This document shows, in pieces, positions 22,340 through 33,141 of a stretch of DNA of 64,000 nt. Location of the stretch: the NCBI GenBank assembly GCA_038030265.1, contig CM075940.1:806001-870000 (forward strand), written 5' to 3'. A model generated the notes under the pieces. It searched no databases. It was given only the letters and a program-made list of their open reading frames with translations, and was not told the origin of the DNA. Origin of the DNA: Corythucha ciliata (Eukaryota; Arthropoda; Insecta; Hemiptera; Tingidae). A program made the translations under genes and the position numbers. The number at the start of each line of letters is the position of its first letter. Position 1 is the stretch's first letter.

Positions 22340-23374
22340 AGCAAAGTGATTGGGTTTTTGACAAGTTAGACAAGTTTTACCGTGCGCGGGACATTTTGTG
22401 CGATGTACTTGACCGCAACGTCCACAAGTAGATGACTGTCCTTGAAAGCGGCGTGGAGAAGAACAGGATGATGAACGTGTGGGTGTTGAATGCCTTGAAC
22501 CTCGGCGATGTTGTTGGCGGCTGTCATGACGAGAGGGTCAGGGGTGGAACTGAGTTTGGCGCGTTGACGACTGCAAGGCATGCGCATGATGTGCATAGCT
22601 GGGTCCATGACTTCTTGTAGATATTTTGTATAAATTTGAAGACTCGCCCTGTTGTAAAGACTCGGCTTGGGCTTTTGTCAAGTCAAGCGACTTGCAAATT
22701 ACCAGCGCCCGATCTAAATTTAAATCGTCCTCTTGGAGGAGTCGCTCCTTACTTTGGAAATTAGAACTATCGAGACCACAAATTAAGACATCTTTAATAA
22801 GGCTTTCTCTTAACGCGTCGAAATCGCAGGATAAACTTAAATTTTTTAAACTCGTGACAAATTCATCAATCGATTCGCCTACACGTTGTCGTCTCGTCAA
22901 AAACCGATGACGTTCCTCGGTGATATTTTTCTTTGGGTTGAAATGAGCGTCAAAAAGTTCAACGAGGTCATCAAATCTCTCTGTGTCCGCATCTATATTA
23001 AACGAGTTGAAGACTATTAGGGCTTGTTGCCCAAGGAGTGATAGCAGAAGCGCCACCTTCCTGTTCTCTTCCTCCGAAAGACCACTGGCGATTAAATAAA
23101 GGGAAAATTGCCTTTTCCAATTCGTCCAATTAAGACTTACGTTTCTAGCGCCGTCTAACTCAAGTGGAGAAATATTTGGTTGTAGGTTTACACCAATTTT
23201 CGACGGAGAGGCTGGCGGAATGTGTTGACGCTGCATAACGCTTGGACTTGGGTGTGGCTGTTGATGGTGAGGAATAGGCGGCGGGATAGGTGGATCCGGC
23301 ATCGCTGGGAACAGACTTTCAAAAAATGAAGATAAAGACGACTGATATCCGGACTCGTCAACGTCGCGGCTCAT
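22340..23374 (-). CDS. Gypsy gag (capsid and zinc knuckle)
   Basis: It starts at ATG 23374, about 50 bp inside the 5' LTR. A Pro-rich head is followed by a capsid-like domain (LNWTNWKRQFSLYLIASGL, then RHRFLTRRQRVGESIDEFV). The open part ends near 22538. In another frame the Cys/His region continues (CGRCGQVHRTKCP, CQKPNHFAKMC), which binds RNA. A frameshift near 22540 separates capsid from knuckle in this copy. Confidence 0.75.
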
Positions 23375-23420
23375 TCACAAAACTCGCGGAGACGCGGAAC
23401 TAACTGTAATTCTGACACCA

Positions 23421-23535
23421 TGTTGTAAAATGTTTATGGTTTAATGAATAATAACGACAAGACTTCTTTATTCAGAGGCGTAACATGGCCGACCAATTAG
23501 ACAACGGTATTCGGGAACAAGAAGTGGTGGGGCAC
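23421..23535 (-). repeat. Truncated 5' LTR of the gypsy element
   Basis: 115 bp match 18726-18840 with one visible substitution (TG for TT at the equivalent of 18792). The primer site lies immediately inside it. The outer 54 bp present in the other LTR are missing. Confidence 0.8.
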
Positions 23536-23661
23536 TTAATCCATGAAACAGCTCGTTTAATGATTTTTTTTTTTGCGAAAATGGGCATTTGTGAGCATGT
23601 GGCCTATAAAACTGGTCATTTTCACATCATTTTTCCTATCGCTAATTTGATCACTCATCTT

Positions 23662-23776
23662 TTAGTGCATTTCATTTTGAAAATGACTATTGGTCTCGTC
23701 GTGATGACGGCAAACATGGGTCATGACCCTTTTTTTTCATGTTTCAGAACCTCTAGAACACGAATTTCAAGGTTCC
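23662..23776. repeat. Dispersed 115-bp repeat, copy 1
   Basis: It matches 43042-43156 over its length, including TTAGTGCATTTCATT, TATTGGTCTCG and TTTCATGTTTCAGAACC. It has a short palindromic start (AGTGCATTT...). It is not coding. Both copies are followed by TA-rich DNA. Confidence 0.75.
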
Positions 23777-24140
23777 CGGAATTCACGCGCACACATATAT
23801 ACATAATATATTTATTTATATATTTGTAAGACTGGGGAATTTTGAACACAAACCGAATAACACCAAGATTCGATGCTCAAGCTTTTATTGAGAATCGAAA
23901 ACTAAGTCGATTCTAATATAACGAACGCTTAACTTTTAGCTATAAAATATTGTTTTCCGTGAGAACACGAGAAGTGGAGTCCACAGAGTATAGAACGCGA
24001 CTGCCTCGCAGGACAGTTTACAAAAAAATATTTAAACAGAGGTGAGAAATAAATTATAAGAAAGAAGTAAAAGGATCAAAGTCCAACAATAAGAAGGTTC
24101 GAAGACTGGCGAGAAACTTACATATTTATGACCACTTTCT

Positions 24141-24650
24141 TGTTAGCACGATAACTCTCGATGAAATTAATTTAACGGAACGCGCTTTGGCACAAAAATC
24201 AGTAGTCATTAGACCCCGGTCGGTATTGCATTTGGGCCAAATCGGTCGTGGAGGAGGGGGGGATAGATGTTAAAATGGTAAAAAAATCATTACAAATCAT
24301 TAGTTGATTCTAGAAGCATCATATTCGGTACGAATACTCCATGTTGAAGTAGCCTTTGATTCCTATTTTACTTTTTTGAAAAAGTCAAAGGCGAGGGGGT
24401 GGTCTCCCCGGGGTGGAAGTAAGTGTATGGTCTTGTTAGCACGATAACTCTCGTAGAAATTAATTTAGCGGAACGCGCTTTGGCACAAAAATCAGTAGTC
24501 ATAAGACCCCGGTCGCTATTGCATTTGGGCCAAATCGGTCGAGAAGGAGGGGAGGGAATAGGGGTTGAAATGGTAAAAAATGCATTATACAAATCACCAG
24601 TTGGTTCCAGAAGATTCGGTACGATGATTCCATTATGAAGTAGCCTTTGA
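24141..24650. repeat. Tandem duplication, 293-bp period
   Basis: TGTTAGCACGATAACTCTCG occurs at 24141 and 24434. The copies stay alike through GGAACGCGCTTTGGCACAAA and GGTATTGCATTTGGGCCAAA to GAAGTAGCCTTTGAT, with substitutions and small gaps. No coding potential is evident. Confidence 0.8.
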
Positions 24651-24699
24651 TTTTCATTAAGTGTAGCTTAAACAAACCCGGCAGCAAACAGCATGAGGG

Positions 24700-24938
24700 A
24701 GGGTCAAACATTAACGAAACTGAGACGATTTTACGAAAAGTACGAAAATACTGAGTTGAATACTGAATAACTAAGCGTTTATTACGAGAGCAATTTACGC
24801 AGAACATACCACGGTGATGGCCGGAGGTAGAGAGAGAGCAAGATAGAAAAACTGGAAGGTAGTGCATGCAGGCACCCCCACTATGCGTACATACATCTAT
24901 ATAGAATCGATTACAATGATAGAAAGCTAAACTCAACA
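24700..24938 (-). repeat. 3' LTR of the copia element (outer end uncertain)
   Basis: On minus a purine tract AAAGAGTGGGAG (24950-24939) is followed by TGTTGAGTTTAGC, which is a polypurine tract and LTR start. An AATAAACGC signal lies at about 24775. The far end is not fixed because no second LTR is present. Confidence 0.6.
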
Positions 24939-25078
24939 CTCCCACTCTTTATATCATTAGAATTTTAGAATTTCTCATATGCTCCGCCATATACTTAAGA
25001 TACTTGAAGGAAAACATTAACGTGAACAGCTAGTCGTAAAATAACAGAATAAGATAAACATTAACAACAACAAAGCTT

Positions 25079-28000
25079 TCAATAGATTGATACTTTATTT
25101 CTATTGTCTGAGAACTTTTGGGGGGCTAGAGGCTTTGTCAACATATCAGCCAATTGATCGGTAGTGGGAACATATTCAATGGTCATGTGACCGTTTTCAA
25201 TTATTTCTTTGACAAAATGAAATTTAACATCGATATGTTTGGTTCTTTTATGGTCCTGCTGGTTTTTGCTCCTTGATTGTCGACGAGCAGTCGAGTGTTG
25301 ACCATGTTCCCTGTGAGATTTTCGAGCAATCTTTTCAACCAGAGGCCTTCTTGTGCTGCGTCTGAGGCGGAAACATACTCGGACTCGGTGGACGAGCGCG
25401 AGACACATCTTTGCAGCCTGGAAGACCACGTGATCGGGCCTCCCGCGAATACAGTCACATATCCCGAAGTCGATCTTCTTGTTTCAGTATCTCCTGCGAA
25501 ATCCGAATCAGAATATATAAGTAGTTGACCGATCGAATCCTTTTTATATGTAATCCCTAAGTCAGTAGTCCCTCTCAAGTAGCGAAAGATACGCTTTACC
25601 GCGTTCCAGTGTTCCTGTGACGCACAGTCTAGGAACCGGCTTACTTTTCCGACAGCATAAGCTATGTCTGGCCGCGAAACCACAGCCAAAAACATCAAGC
25701 AACCAACAGCTTGACGGTTTGGCGTCGTGTTCATGGTCCCACCTCCTGATGCTCCCACTGGTTTCATGAGACGCACACTTGGTTCGGCTGGAGTGGAGCT
25801 GGATCTGCAGTCGAACAGACGAAAACGTTTTAAACATTTATTAATGTACGACCCTTGCGTTATTCTGATTTCATTGTCGGACATTTTGATTTCCATTCCT
25901 ACAAACGACCCGACGTCCTCACTGGTGATCGAAAATTGAGCTGAAAGATCAGAAAGTACTTTATGAACTATAGTCAATGCTTTACACAGAAGCAAACCAT
26001 CGTCAACAAAAAGTGCAAGATAGATCAATTCGTTGTCAATGTGCCCCATAAAAACACATGGGTCTTCCGGGGTGGGGCGAAAGTTAAACCTCGACAGAAA
26101 GTTTACGAAACACTTGTTCCAACAACGTGGGGATTGTTTAAGACCGTATAAACTTTTGTTCAACCGACACACGCGACTATCGTCTATCTTAAATCCGGGT
26201 GGCTGTTCCATGAACACTTCCTCTTCCAAGTCTCCGTGAAGAAACGCAGTTTTCACGTCAAACTGCTTAATTTTTAAGACCTTTCGTGATTGCGACTGCC
26301 AATAGAGCTCTGAGGGAATCGTATCTTACAACAGGGGAAAAAGTCTCAAAATAGTCCACTCCTGCTAACTGAGTGAATCCCCGCGCGCACAGATGGGCCT
26401 TGTAGCGGCTAATTGATCCGTCGGAATTTAATTTGATTTTATAAAGCCATTTACAATCGATTACCTTTCTGTCATTTGGTCTGGGAACAAGGTCCCATAC
26501 TTTGTTGTCCTCGAGTGAAGTCATCGCATCCTTCCATTCGTTAGCTTGACCGCTTGTGATGGCAGCTTCGAAATCTTGTGGCTCGTCATTTATTATCGCC
26601 GCACATGCAACAAATTCATGGGAAAAATAACGCGCAGGCGGTGTTATATTATACCTGTTCCGTAGCACACGGTGTGAACCATCCGATTCTCCCGTTTCTC
26701 TCTGACCAACGGGGGTGGATTTCTCCTGCTGATCTTCCTCATGTGGCGGACTGTACGGCCTGGGTTGAAGGGAGTAATTCATAAAACTCTCTGAAACTGG
26801 CTCACATACTTTTTCATTAAAGGTTACATGGCGATGAACCGATACATTCCTGGTAGATGGGTAGAATATCCTGTAGTTACCACAATCATCATATCCTACC
26901 AGGTATCCCTTTTGTATTTTGCTGTCAAACTTTTTCCGACTGTGCTCAGGAAGATGAGCATAGGCGGCAGGTCCAAAACGCTTTAAGTGCGTAATTTTTG
27001 GCGTTTTTCCTGACCAACACTCAAAGGGAGACTTCTCGAACTTTACCTGTGACTGGTCCGTCACCTCGCTGTCCGGCTGAGACCTCTCGAAGCCTGGAGG
27101 CGGTGAGGGTTGAGTCCTCTCGAAACCCTTAACCAACCTGTTCAATAAATACACGGCAGTATTAACAGCTTCTGCCCATAAATATTCAGGCAGTTCAGCA
27201 TCGTGCAGCATAGCACGTGCTTTTTCAACCACGGAGCGGTTTTCCCTCTCGACACGACCGTTCTGTTGAGGAACATATGGGGCGCTGGTTTGGTGTAGAA
27301 TTCCTTGCCTTCTGAAATGTCCTTTAAACTGATGATTAACGTCCTCGGTGCCATTGTCACTCCTGAAAATTTTGATTTTATTTCCTGTCTGTCTTCAGTA
27401 AGGGCTTCAAATTCTTTGAACTTTGCAAAAACATCAGATTTGTTTTTAATGAAATACACAGTGATAAATGACGAAAAGTCGTCTTTAAAGAGTACAAAAT
27501 ATTCAGCACCATCACACACATCCGAGTGGATTATCTCGCCTGTCCGTGTGGCTCTTTCAAAATTTCGATGAAAAGGCTTCCTTGTGGCCTTCCCGAGCTG
27601 ACACCCTTCGCAAAAGTGTTCCTCTGTTCCGTTGACAGACATGTTGTTGGCTCGGAGGGTTTCCTTCACCGACTTGAAACTCGGGTGGCCCAACCGCTCG
27701 TGCCACGTTTGTAAAGTTTCCAGTGCAGCGTTTGTCTGCTCATTCTGCATTTTGAAACACATAGCATAGCATCTATTGTTACGTTTAAATCCCTGAGCTA
27801 CCAAACCCTTGTTGAAAATGTTAATTTTTTCACTGTCGAAGGAAACTTTCAAACCTTTGCTGGTGGCCGCTCCCACTGAAAATAGATTTTTTTTCATGTC
27901 TGGAACGAATAAGACATCTTCGAGGTAGCACGGCACCCACTTACTGTTACCTATATACGACAGCACATCCACCGTCCCGACCGCGGTGGCATTGACAAAG

Positions 28001-28395
28001 GAATTGTCCCCTATCCGAATAGGAATTTCGTCTTTAAGTACCTGAAGGGTGGTAAACCACTCCTTCCGAAAATGTCGCGAGGCACCACTGTCCGCAAGCC
28101 AAATGTTTTCACAACCCGATGCATATAAATCGTTTTCTTCGGCTACCAAGGCTGTTTTCGAAACGCGCATCTCCTTTTGTTTTAGCCATTTCCGGCACTC
28201 CTTTTTAAAATGACCTTTCTTGTGACAGTAATAAAATTCCCTGTCACCCGCAAGAACTAATGACCCGCCAGCTGACTTGTAGTTATCAGACTTATCAATC
28301 CGTTTATCCCGACCCGAAGTAGAGAACCTCCCCGAGGTGAACTGGTTCTTTGAACGACTTGGTTGAACCTTAAGGGCAGCGAACGCAGTGTTCAT
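25079..28395 (-). pseudogene. Ty1/copia gag-pol, 5'-truncated, several frameshifts
   Basis: From 28395 leftwards: the end of gag with the zinc knuckle CHKKGHFKKEC; protease (WLADSGASRHF); integrase with its zinc site (HERLGH...CEGCQLGK), Asp in IIHSDVCDG and later Asp and Glu split by a shift near 27360; a GYDDCGNYRIF segment; RT with the FVDDGLLL box; and RNase H (YSDSDFAGD...STSGYV) ending in ADMLTKPLAPQKF at about 25120. Frameshifts lie near 27360, 26265 (an A-run) and 25300. The protease-integrase-RT-RNase H order defines copia. The gag N-terminus and 5' LTR are missing; the left part abuts unrelated DNA at about 28400. Confidence 0.85.
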
Positions 28396-28545
28396 ATCAT
28401 AGATAAAGGAAGTATACTATAGATGGGAAACTGGCGGTGGTGGGGGTAAGACAGTCTTTTGCGCTACCTGGCGTAAAGCCGCCCAACTATTTTCACCGAA
28501 ATCACCGGTAGATAGCGGTAGTTTTTCTCTTTCTCGTACTTCATT

Positions 28546-28684
28546 AATAGGTCTGTTCCAGTGAGCTGTTGGGAAAATATTCGGAGTAGATTTGTTATAG
28601 GACCAGCCAATATTTTATTGGCTGGCCCCATGGCAAATTTGCTCCAAACATGTTTCCAAACACCTTACTGGAACAAACTAATAT
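28546..28684. mobile_element. Short palindromic MITE, about 139 bp
   Basis: The ends TAGGTCTGTTCCAGTGAG and, in reverse complement, TTAGTTTGTTCCAGTAAG pair across the element. The centre is a tighter palindrome CCAGCCAATA...TATTGGCTGG. A TTAAT/AATAT-like flank is not a clean duplication. It has no coding sequence. Confidence 0.65.
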
Positions 28685-28735
28685 TCCTATTGGTTCAAAA
28701 AGAAAAAAACTGATCCAATATTTATGGTTGTTATT

Positions 28736-28987
28736 TTATTGACAAAATTTCACAAACAGGAGTAGTCTGCCTCGCGAGGCCGCTGGAACTTTGCACTGGG
28801 AGTCGAAGTGCTTGTCACACACAAGCACCCGTAATTTCTCGCATTTCCTAAATCGGTCCATTAGACTTTTATCCCCAATGCTCTCCAACCACTTCCGAGC
28901 CAAATCACGATTGGAGGGCAAATAATGTTGGGGCAATGTTCTGTCCTCACAGCAGGGTACACAGCACTTGTGCTTCCCACCAGGCAT
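28736..28987 (-). CDS. THAP-domain ORF (83 codons)
   Basis: ATG at 28987. The C2CH THAP pattern is visible: CCVPCCED, then a basic hydrophobic segment with ARKWLES, then VCDKHF. THAP domains bind specific DNA and occur in P-element-type transposases and in transcription factors. The ORF ends soon after the domain (KVPAASRGRL then a short tail), so it is a fragment or an exon whose continuation I cannot see. It need not belong to the P element at 52-55 kb, because the sequences differ clearly. Confidence 0.6.
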   Translation of the reverse strand: MPGGKHKCCVPCCEDRTLPQHYLPSNRDLARKWLESIGDKSLMDRFRKCEKLRVLVCDKHFDSQCKVPAASRGRLLLFVKFCQ

Positions 28988-29602
28988 TGTTACTATGTGT
29001 GGATGTAGGGACAAGGCTTCAAAGGAAAATATATTCCTGAATAACTCAGAAATACCTTTAAGGTAGGAACAGAGGTTCGTTCTCAGAACGCTTGAAAAGT
29101 AAAAAAAAGGAATGCGTTCTGGAAGAGAACAAAAAAAAATCAAGGCGAGGGAGTCGTTCTGAAAAGAATGGTTGAAATATAGACAGGAAAAAAGGCAGGA
29201 ATGAAAGAGAAAAACGGAAAAACAAGGATTTGAACAAAGGAACTAAATCAACTAACCAAGCACGAGGCACAGAGCACACTGAAAGGCTCTGACCGACGAG
29301 GGTTTCTAAGCGCTAGATTCATGAGCGGCTGGCCTTCTAACTAAATTTCGCAAAGGTTGCGCTCCAAGCGTAAAGCCGACTAAGAACTCTGCCTCAATTA
29401 TGAACAATAGAGTTTCCACCCCTAAGAGCGAACCCCACCAGAGAGAAACTCCCTTTCGGAACTCAAACGCACGAATCGGGTCAGTGCGTGTTTTACAATT
29501 GTTCTTTTTTCTTTATGTGTCCCAGCAATTAATTAATTGCAAATTAGACGACCCTTGTCTTAGGACTTTTCAAGGGATTACTCCCCCCCTCACCGCACCA
29601 CC
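28988..29602. other. No gene recognised
   Basis: AT-rich sequence lies between the THAP and BED ORFs. Open frames carry no domain and look like chance hydrophobic stretches from T-rich DNA. Confidence 0.4.
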
Positions 29603-29959
29603 CTAGTCACCATGCAATGAATTCTTGGGAGTGGGGTTCCCCACTCCCTCAGAGATGTCAAGCGTCGATTGATGTGAACCGCTTGTGCTCGGCTCCGAAT
29701 TACTTCGTTGACTTTCATTTTTTGGGAACAACGAATCGTGTTCATTCCTGTGCTTCGCTTGTAAATGACGTTTCAAGTTCGTCGTGGATGAATATTTAAC
29801 TTTGAATTTGACCACAATCCCCTTTTTTTTGCAAAGGTTGCAAACGGCTGTTTTTTCGTTTTTGGATGCGTTCGTAAAATCGTAGTAATCTCCGAATTTG
29901 CTCTTACTCCTAGATGTCTGTGAGACCTCGGCCTTTTCCACATTATCTTCGTCCGACAT
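29603..29959 (-). CDS. BED zinc-finger ORF, probable first exon of a hAT transposase
   Basis: ATG at 29959. After an acidic head come the BED features GDYYDFT, CNLCKKKG and NLKRHLQAKH, with zinc ligands Cys, Cys, His, His all present. A Ser/Pro-rich linker ends at a stop at 29603. BED exons open many hAT transposases. It lies inside the 18124-32752 hAT-ended block and could be its own transposase start, with the catalytic body lost or replaced by later insertions. No catalytic hAT motif is found to its left. Confidence 0.65.
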   Translation of the reverse strand: MSDEDNVEKAEVSQTSRSKSKFGDYYDFTNASKNEKTAVCNLCKKKGIVVKFKVKYSSTTNLKRHLQAKHRNEHDSLFPKNESQRSNSEPSTSGSHQSTLDISEGVGNPTPKNSLHGD

Positions 29960-30887
29960 GTTCTCTCTTTTTAGACTGATTTAGAAGTACAGAACACCGA
30001 TACACCCACCACTAAACCGAAATGTGAATGTGAACTTATTGAAAAACGAGTGAAAAGCCACTTTGCACTAGCACTTCTCTCACTCGCCTTTTTGCCTACT
30101 TCCCAGTAGGCAGTATACTCATACTCCCCCTGTTACACACAGCCCTGACAACCAAAAAACCGCTGGTCAGCGCGTTTTTTTGTTTTGTTTTTTGTTTTTT
30201 CTTTCTTCGGGCCACTACTATACGGGTTGCTTCAACCCTGCTAGGTCCGTTCTTCATCAGAAGATAAAAGGAGAAAAACAAAATTTACTCCGACACTGTT
30301 GGCCGAAAAACTCCAACTTACTTTTGCGTCCAGTCAAAAGTAACAGAAGATTATTAATCCATAAAGGGGAGATTGGGCGTTCATGAATAATTAGTATTGT
30401 CTACGCACTATACATTTAAAACCATAATAATATGTGGGGATAAACTATCGTTGAAACATTTTTTCTTTTTCTCGCACTTGGAATTACAGCTTACATCGTA
30501 GCATGCAATGGGAACTTGAGTTTGAACAAGATATGAATTCTGATTCTGATACCCATTTTGAGGTACTCCCTTCCCCAATTAAAATAACCCAATTCAGTTG
30601 ATCGGTTTCAATTAAAGGTTGGTAATAGAGTTCTCGTATTACCTAGGTAAAGTGAATTTTGGGGTTAAGAATCTTTGTGGATAGAGAAATTATTTTTAAG
30701 CATCCCACGGGGTTTCTACTGGGTTTTAAAAATTATTCCATAAAATGGAATGCAAACATTAACGACACCGATCAAATTGTACATTTCTACAACGTCCCAT
30801 TGCCAATAATGCGATTGATTAAGGCTAAAGTGGACGACAAGTGTGCGAGAGAGACAGAATACAGTCATATTTGCGGCACCTCTCACT
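29960..30887. other. No gene recognised
   Basis: AT-rich DNA. A short open piece (30503-30562) is bounded by a TTACAG before it and GAG|GTACTC after it, but it is too short to call. Nothing else stands out. Confidence 0.35.
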
Positions 30888-32395
30888 GCTTGAAAAATTG
30901 ACCGATTTTAGTTTTTTCAACGGATTCTTACTACTTGAAAGCATGGAAAATTCGGAAATTAGGTCTGTGATTTTTAAATTGAGTGCAGATGTGAAATTTG
31001 GAATTTAAATTTTTGTGAAATATTTTTTTGGACAAAACTGCCTTATACCAATAAGCAGCAGAATATTCGTGAACCAAATAATTTTGGGTTTTTGATTTTC
31101 CTCCATAAACATCGCCCGAAAGAGAAAAGTACGACTTCAAAGAGAAAAGCCGCCTCAAGAGCTAAGAGTGAGAGAGAGGACTCTTGCAGGCTGAAGCGGG
31201 AGGGATCACCCGCTCACTCAAGAGGGTGGCCGATACACCATGCTGTAGTGTCCCCCTGGGCGAATTATCTTCCAAAAAATGACCTTGAGTGAACTAGGGT
31301 TTTTTTTAATCGTTGTTTTCTAATCCTTTTGACTTACTATACGCGGTGTAGGCAAAGAAATTCCGCGCATTGTGACCACTGGCACGAGCCATCAGAACTA
31401 ATCAGAACTAAATCAGTAGCATATTGAGGAAGGGCGTTTCATAACGAGGTTCAAAAGTTTTAGGAATTATTTTATTTTTTCGAAAAGTCCGCTCTCGCTC
31501 GCTATTTTTTATCGATCTGAAAATCACGTTATATCATTAAGGGGGCCACACACGGTCATCAAGCATGGTTTTATTAGTTGCGCTTGTCAAGCACGTTTGA
31601 CGTTTGACGCTACACCCATACGGTCAAACTTGCCGTCAAGCTTCAACTTCAAACGCGCACCCAAGCTTCAGCAGTGTCCCAATACCCTTTTTTCTTGATG
31701 GTTTGAAACACACACACACACGATCAAATCTGTTTGCCAAACGTCATTTTTGCGAGCAAATTTTCTGGCACTCACTGAAAACCGCCAAATGTGATGTCAA
31801 ACCTTCAAACATGACTCCACAAACGATGAAACCTGCTTGTCAAGCTTGCCCTGCCTTTCGAACCAGCATTCGCCACTGGTTCCTTGCCTAACCCACAAAA
31901 AATAAGATATGAATAGCTTGGGTTTGGAACCATGGCTTATTACAAATGTCACAGTACCCACAAACATAATATTCACAATATGAAAGGTAGATAGGTAAAA
32001 GGTAGGAGGGTCTAAGTAACATTAAAAAAAAAAAAAAAAAAAACGTAGCTCCCATTGAACCCGTGTTGAGCGTGAGTGGGTGGGTGGGTGATTCCTCCCG
32101 CTTCCCCGGGAGACTCTTGCTATTGAGACGGCTTTTCTCTTTGAAGTCGTACTTTTCTCTTTCGGGCGATGTTTATGGAGGAAAATCACAAACCCAAAAT
32201 TATTTGGTTCCCGAATATTCTGCTGCTTCTTGGTATAAGGCAGTTTTGTCCAAAAAAATAGTTCAAAAAAATTTAAATTCCACATTTTACATTTACACTC
32301 AATTTAAAAATCACAGACCTAATTTCCGAATTTTCTATGCATTTAACAAGTAAGAATCCGTTGAAAAAACTAAAATCGGTTAATTTTTCAAGCCG
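30888..32395. repeat. Long inverted repeat, arms about 265 bp, inside the hAT-ended block
   Basis: The left arm (about 30888-31155) and right arm (about 32127-32395) are reverse complements with few changes. Shared blocks include AAACATCGCCCGAAAGAG, AAAAGTACGACTTCAAAGAG, AAATTCGGAAATTAGGTCTG and GACAAAACTGCCTTATACCA. The roughly 970-bp middle has no recognised gene but includes a GGGGGCCACACACGGTCA start at 31541 resembling a MITE end. The whole could fold back on itself. Confidence 0.8.
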
Positions 32396-32760
32396 AGAGA
32401 GGTACCGCAATTTAGGGGCGAAAGTGGCGCGATCTGTTGACTCAGAATCACACCAAACCACTGCGGACTTTAGCCTTAAGCACCCATCACCAATCCCCCT
32501 GCACGTTGATTCGCCCTCCGTTCCTTCCGGTATGCATCGCATGCAGGAGCCTTTGAGGACCTCACAAGTTCACGTGAGGAAATCACAAACGAGAGGGGGG
32601 GAGCTAACCATTTCAATTGTCAATTTTGGGCACTAACTTTTGGCTTTAAAAAAAAATTACAACTTTTATTTCGGGCCGAAGCCGGGCCGGGCCGAATCGG
32701 GCTTCAGCTCTCAGTCCGGCCCGGCCCGAGCCAAAGCCCGAGGCCATCCCTATTCTTGTA

Positions 32761-33141
32761 GCAGGAGCGCCCAACGGGCTACCTTATTCTTTTGGGTTGT
32801 CATTTCCTTTATCCAAGTAAGGGCTCGATTGTCGGTCCGGAGAATAAATTTTCGATCTTCGAGCAGTGGTCGATATTTTTTCATGGCCCGAACCACAGCA
32901 AGAGCTTCCAGTTCTTTCGAGTGGTAGTTCTTTTCATATGGCCGTAATTTGGTGCTAGCGTATGAAATGATTCTCCTGGAGTTGGCTTCTGTTTCTTGGT
33001 ATAGGGTAGCGCCTAATCCGTGACACGAAGCATCGGTTTGTAGGATAAGTGGTAGGTCCTGACGGGGAGGATGTAGCTCGAGTGGGTGGTTAAAATAGGA
33101 TTGGAGGGTAAGGAAGGCTTCTTGGGCGGCTTCGGTCCACG
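32761..33141 (-). pseudogene. Ty3/gypsy RNase H, upstream half of the interrupted pol
   Basis: Reading minus from 33141, WTEAAQEAFLTL leads into LILQTDASCHGLGATL (catalytic Asp), then YHSKELEALAVV (Glu) and LRTDNRALTW (Asp), and ends ARWALLLQE at the insertion site. It continues at 18123 on the far side of the inserted block. Nothing of the reverse transcriptase is present to the right of 33141, so the element was already truncated or is cut there by an unknown junction. Confidence 0.85.

Larger units (their letters stand above)
18726..23535 (-). mobile_element. Ty3/gypsy element with very short LTRs, 5' LTR truncated
   Basis: The order on minus is 5' LTR remnant (23535-23421), primer site starting TGGTGTCAGAATTACAG, gag, protease, reverse transcriptase, integrase and 3' LTR (18894-18726). 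The 5' LTR lacks about 54 bp of its outer part; at 23536 the sequence becomes unrelated. The shared LTR bases are nearly identical, which suggests a recent insertion that was then damaged at one end. The order PR-RT-RNase H-IN is Ty3/gypsy, of the kind often annotated as K02A2.6-like. Confidence 0.8.
18124..32752. mobile_element. hAT-ended block (14.6 kb) inserted in the gypsy RNase H
   Basis: The ends are TAGGGATGG (18124) and CCATCCCTA (to 32752), with a perfect 8-bp duplication TTCTTGTA at 18116-18123 and 32753-32760. Both ends run inward into GGCCCGGCCCG-rich arrays. Joining the flanks restores a continuous gypsy RNase H reading direction on minus, which supports a single insertion event. 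Its own transposase is mostly missing; the BED-finger ORF at 29959-29603 is the best remnant. Inside sit a gypsy element (18726-23535), a copia element (24.7-28.4 kb) and several palindromes, all younger than or co-transported with it. Confidence 0.85.

Noticed and set aside
24141..24650. Pair of LTRs around a short element
   Set aside because: The two copies are directly adjacent, lack TG...CA ends and have no primer site or purine tract, so a tandem duplication is simpler.
30490..30562. Tiny exon-like segment with TTACAG before and GAG|GTACTC after
   Set aside because: Only about 20 codons, and splice-like triplets are common by chance. Nothing joins to it.
31541..31890. MITE starting GGGGGCCACACACGGTCA
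   Set aside because: I could not find the matching inverted end, so I did not call an element.
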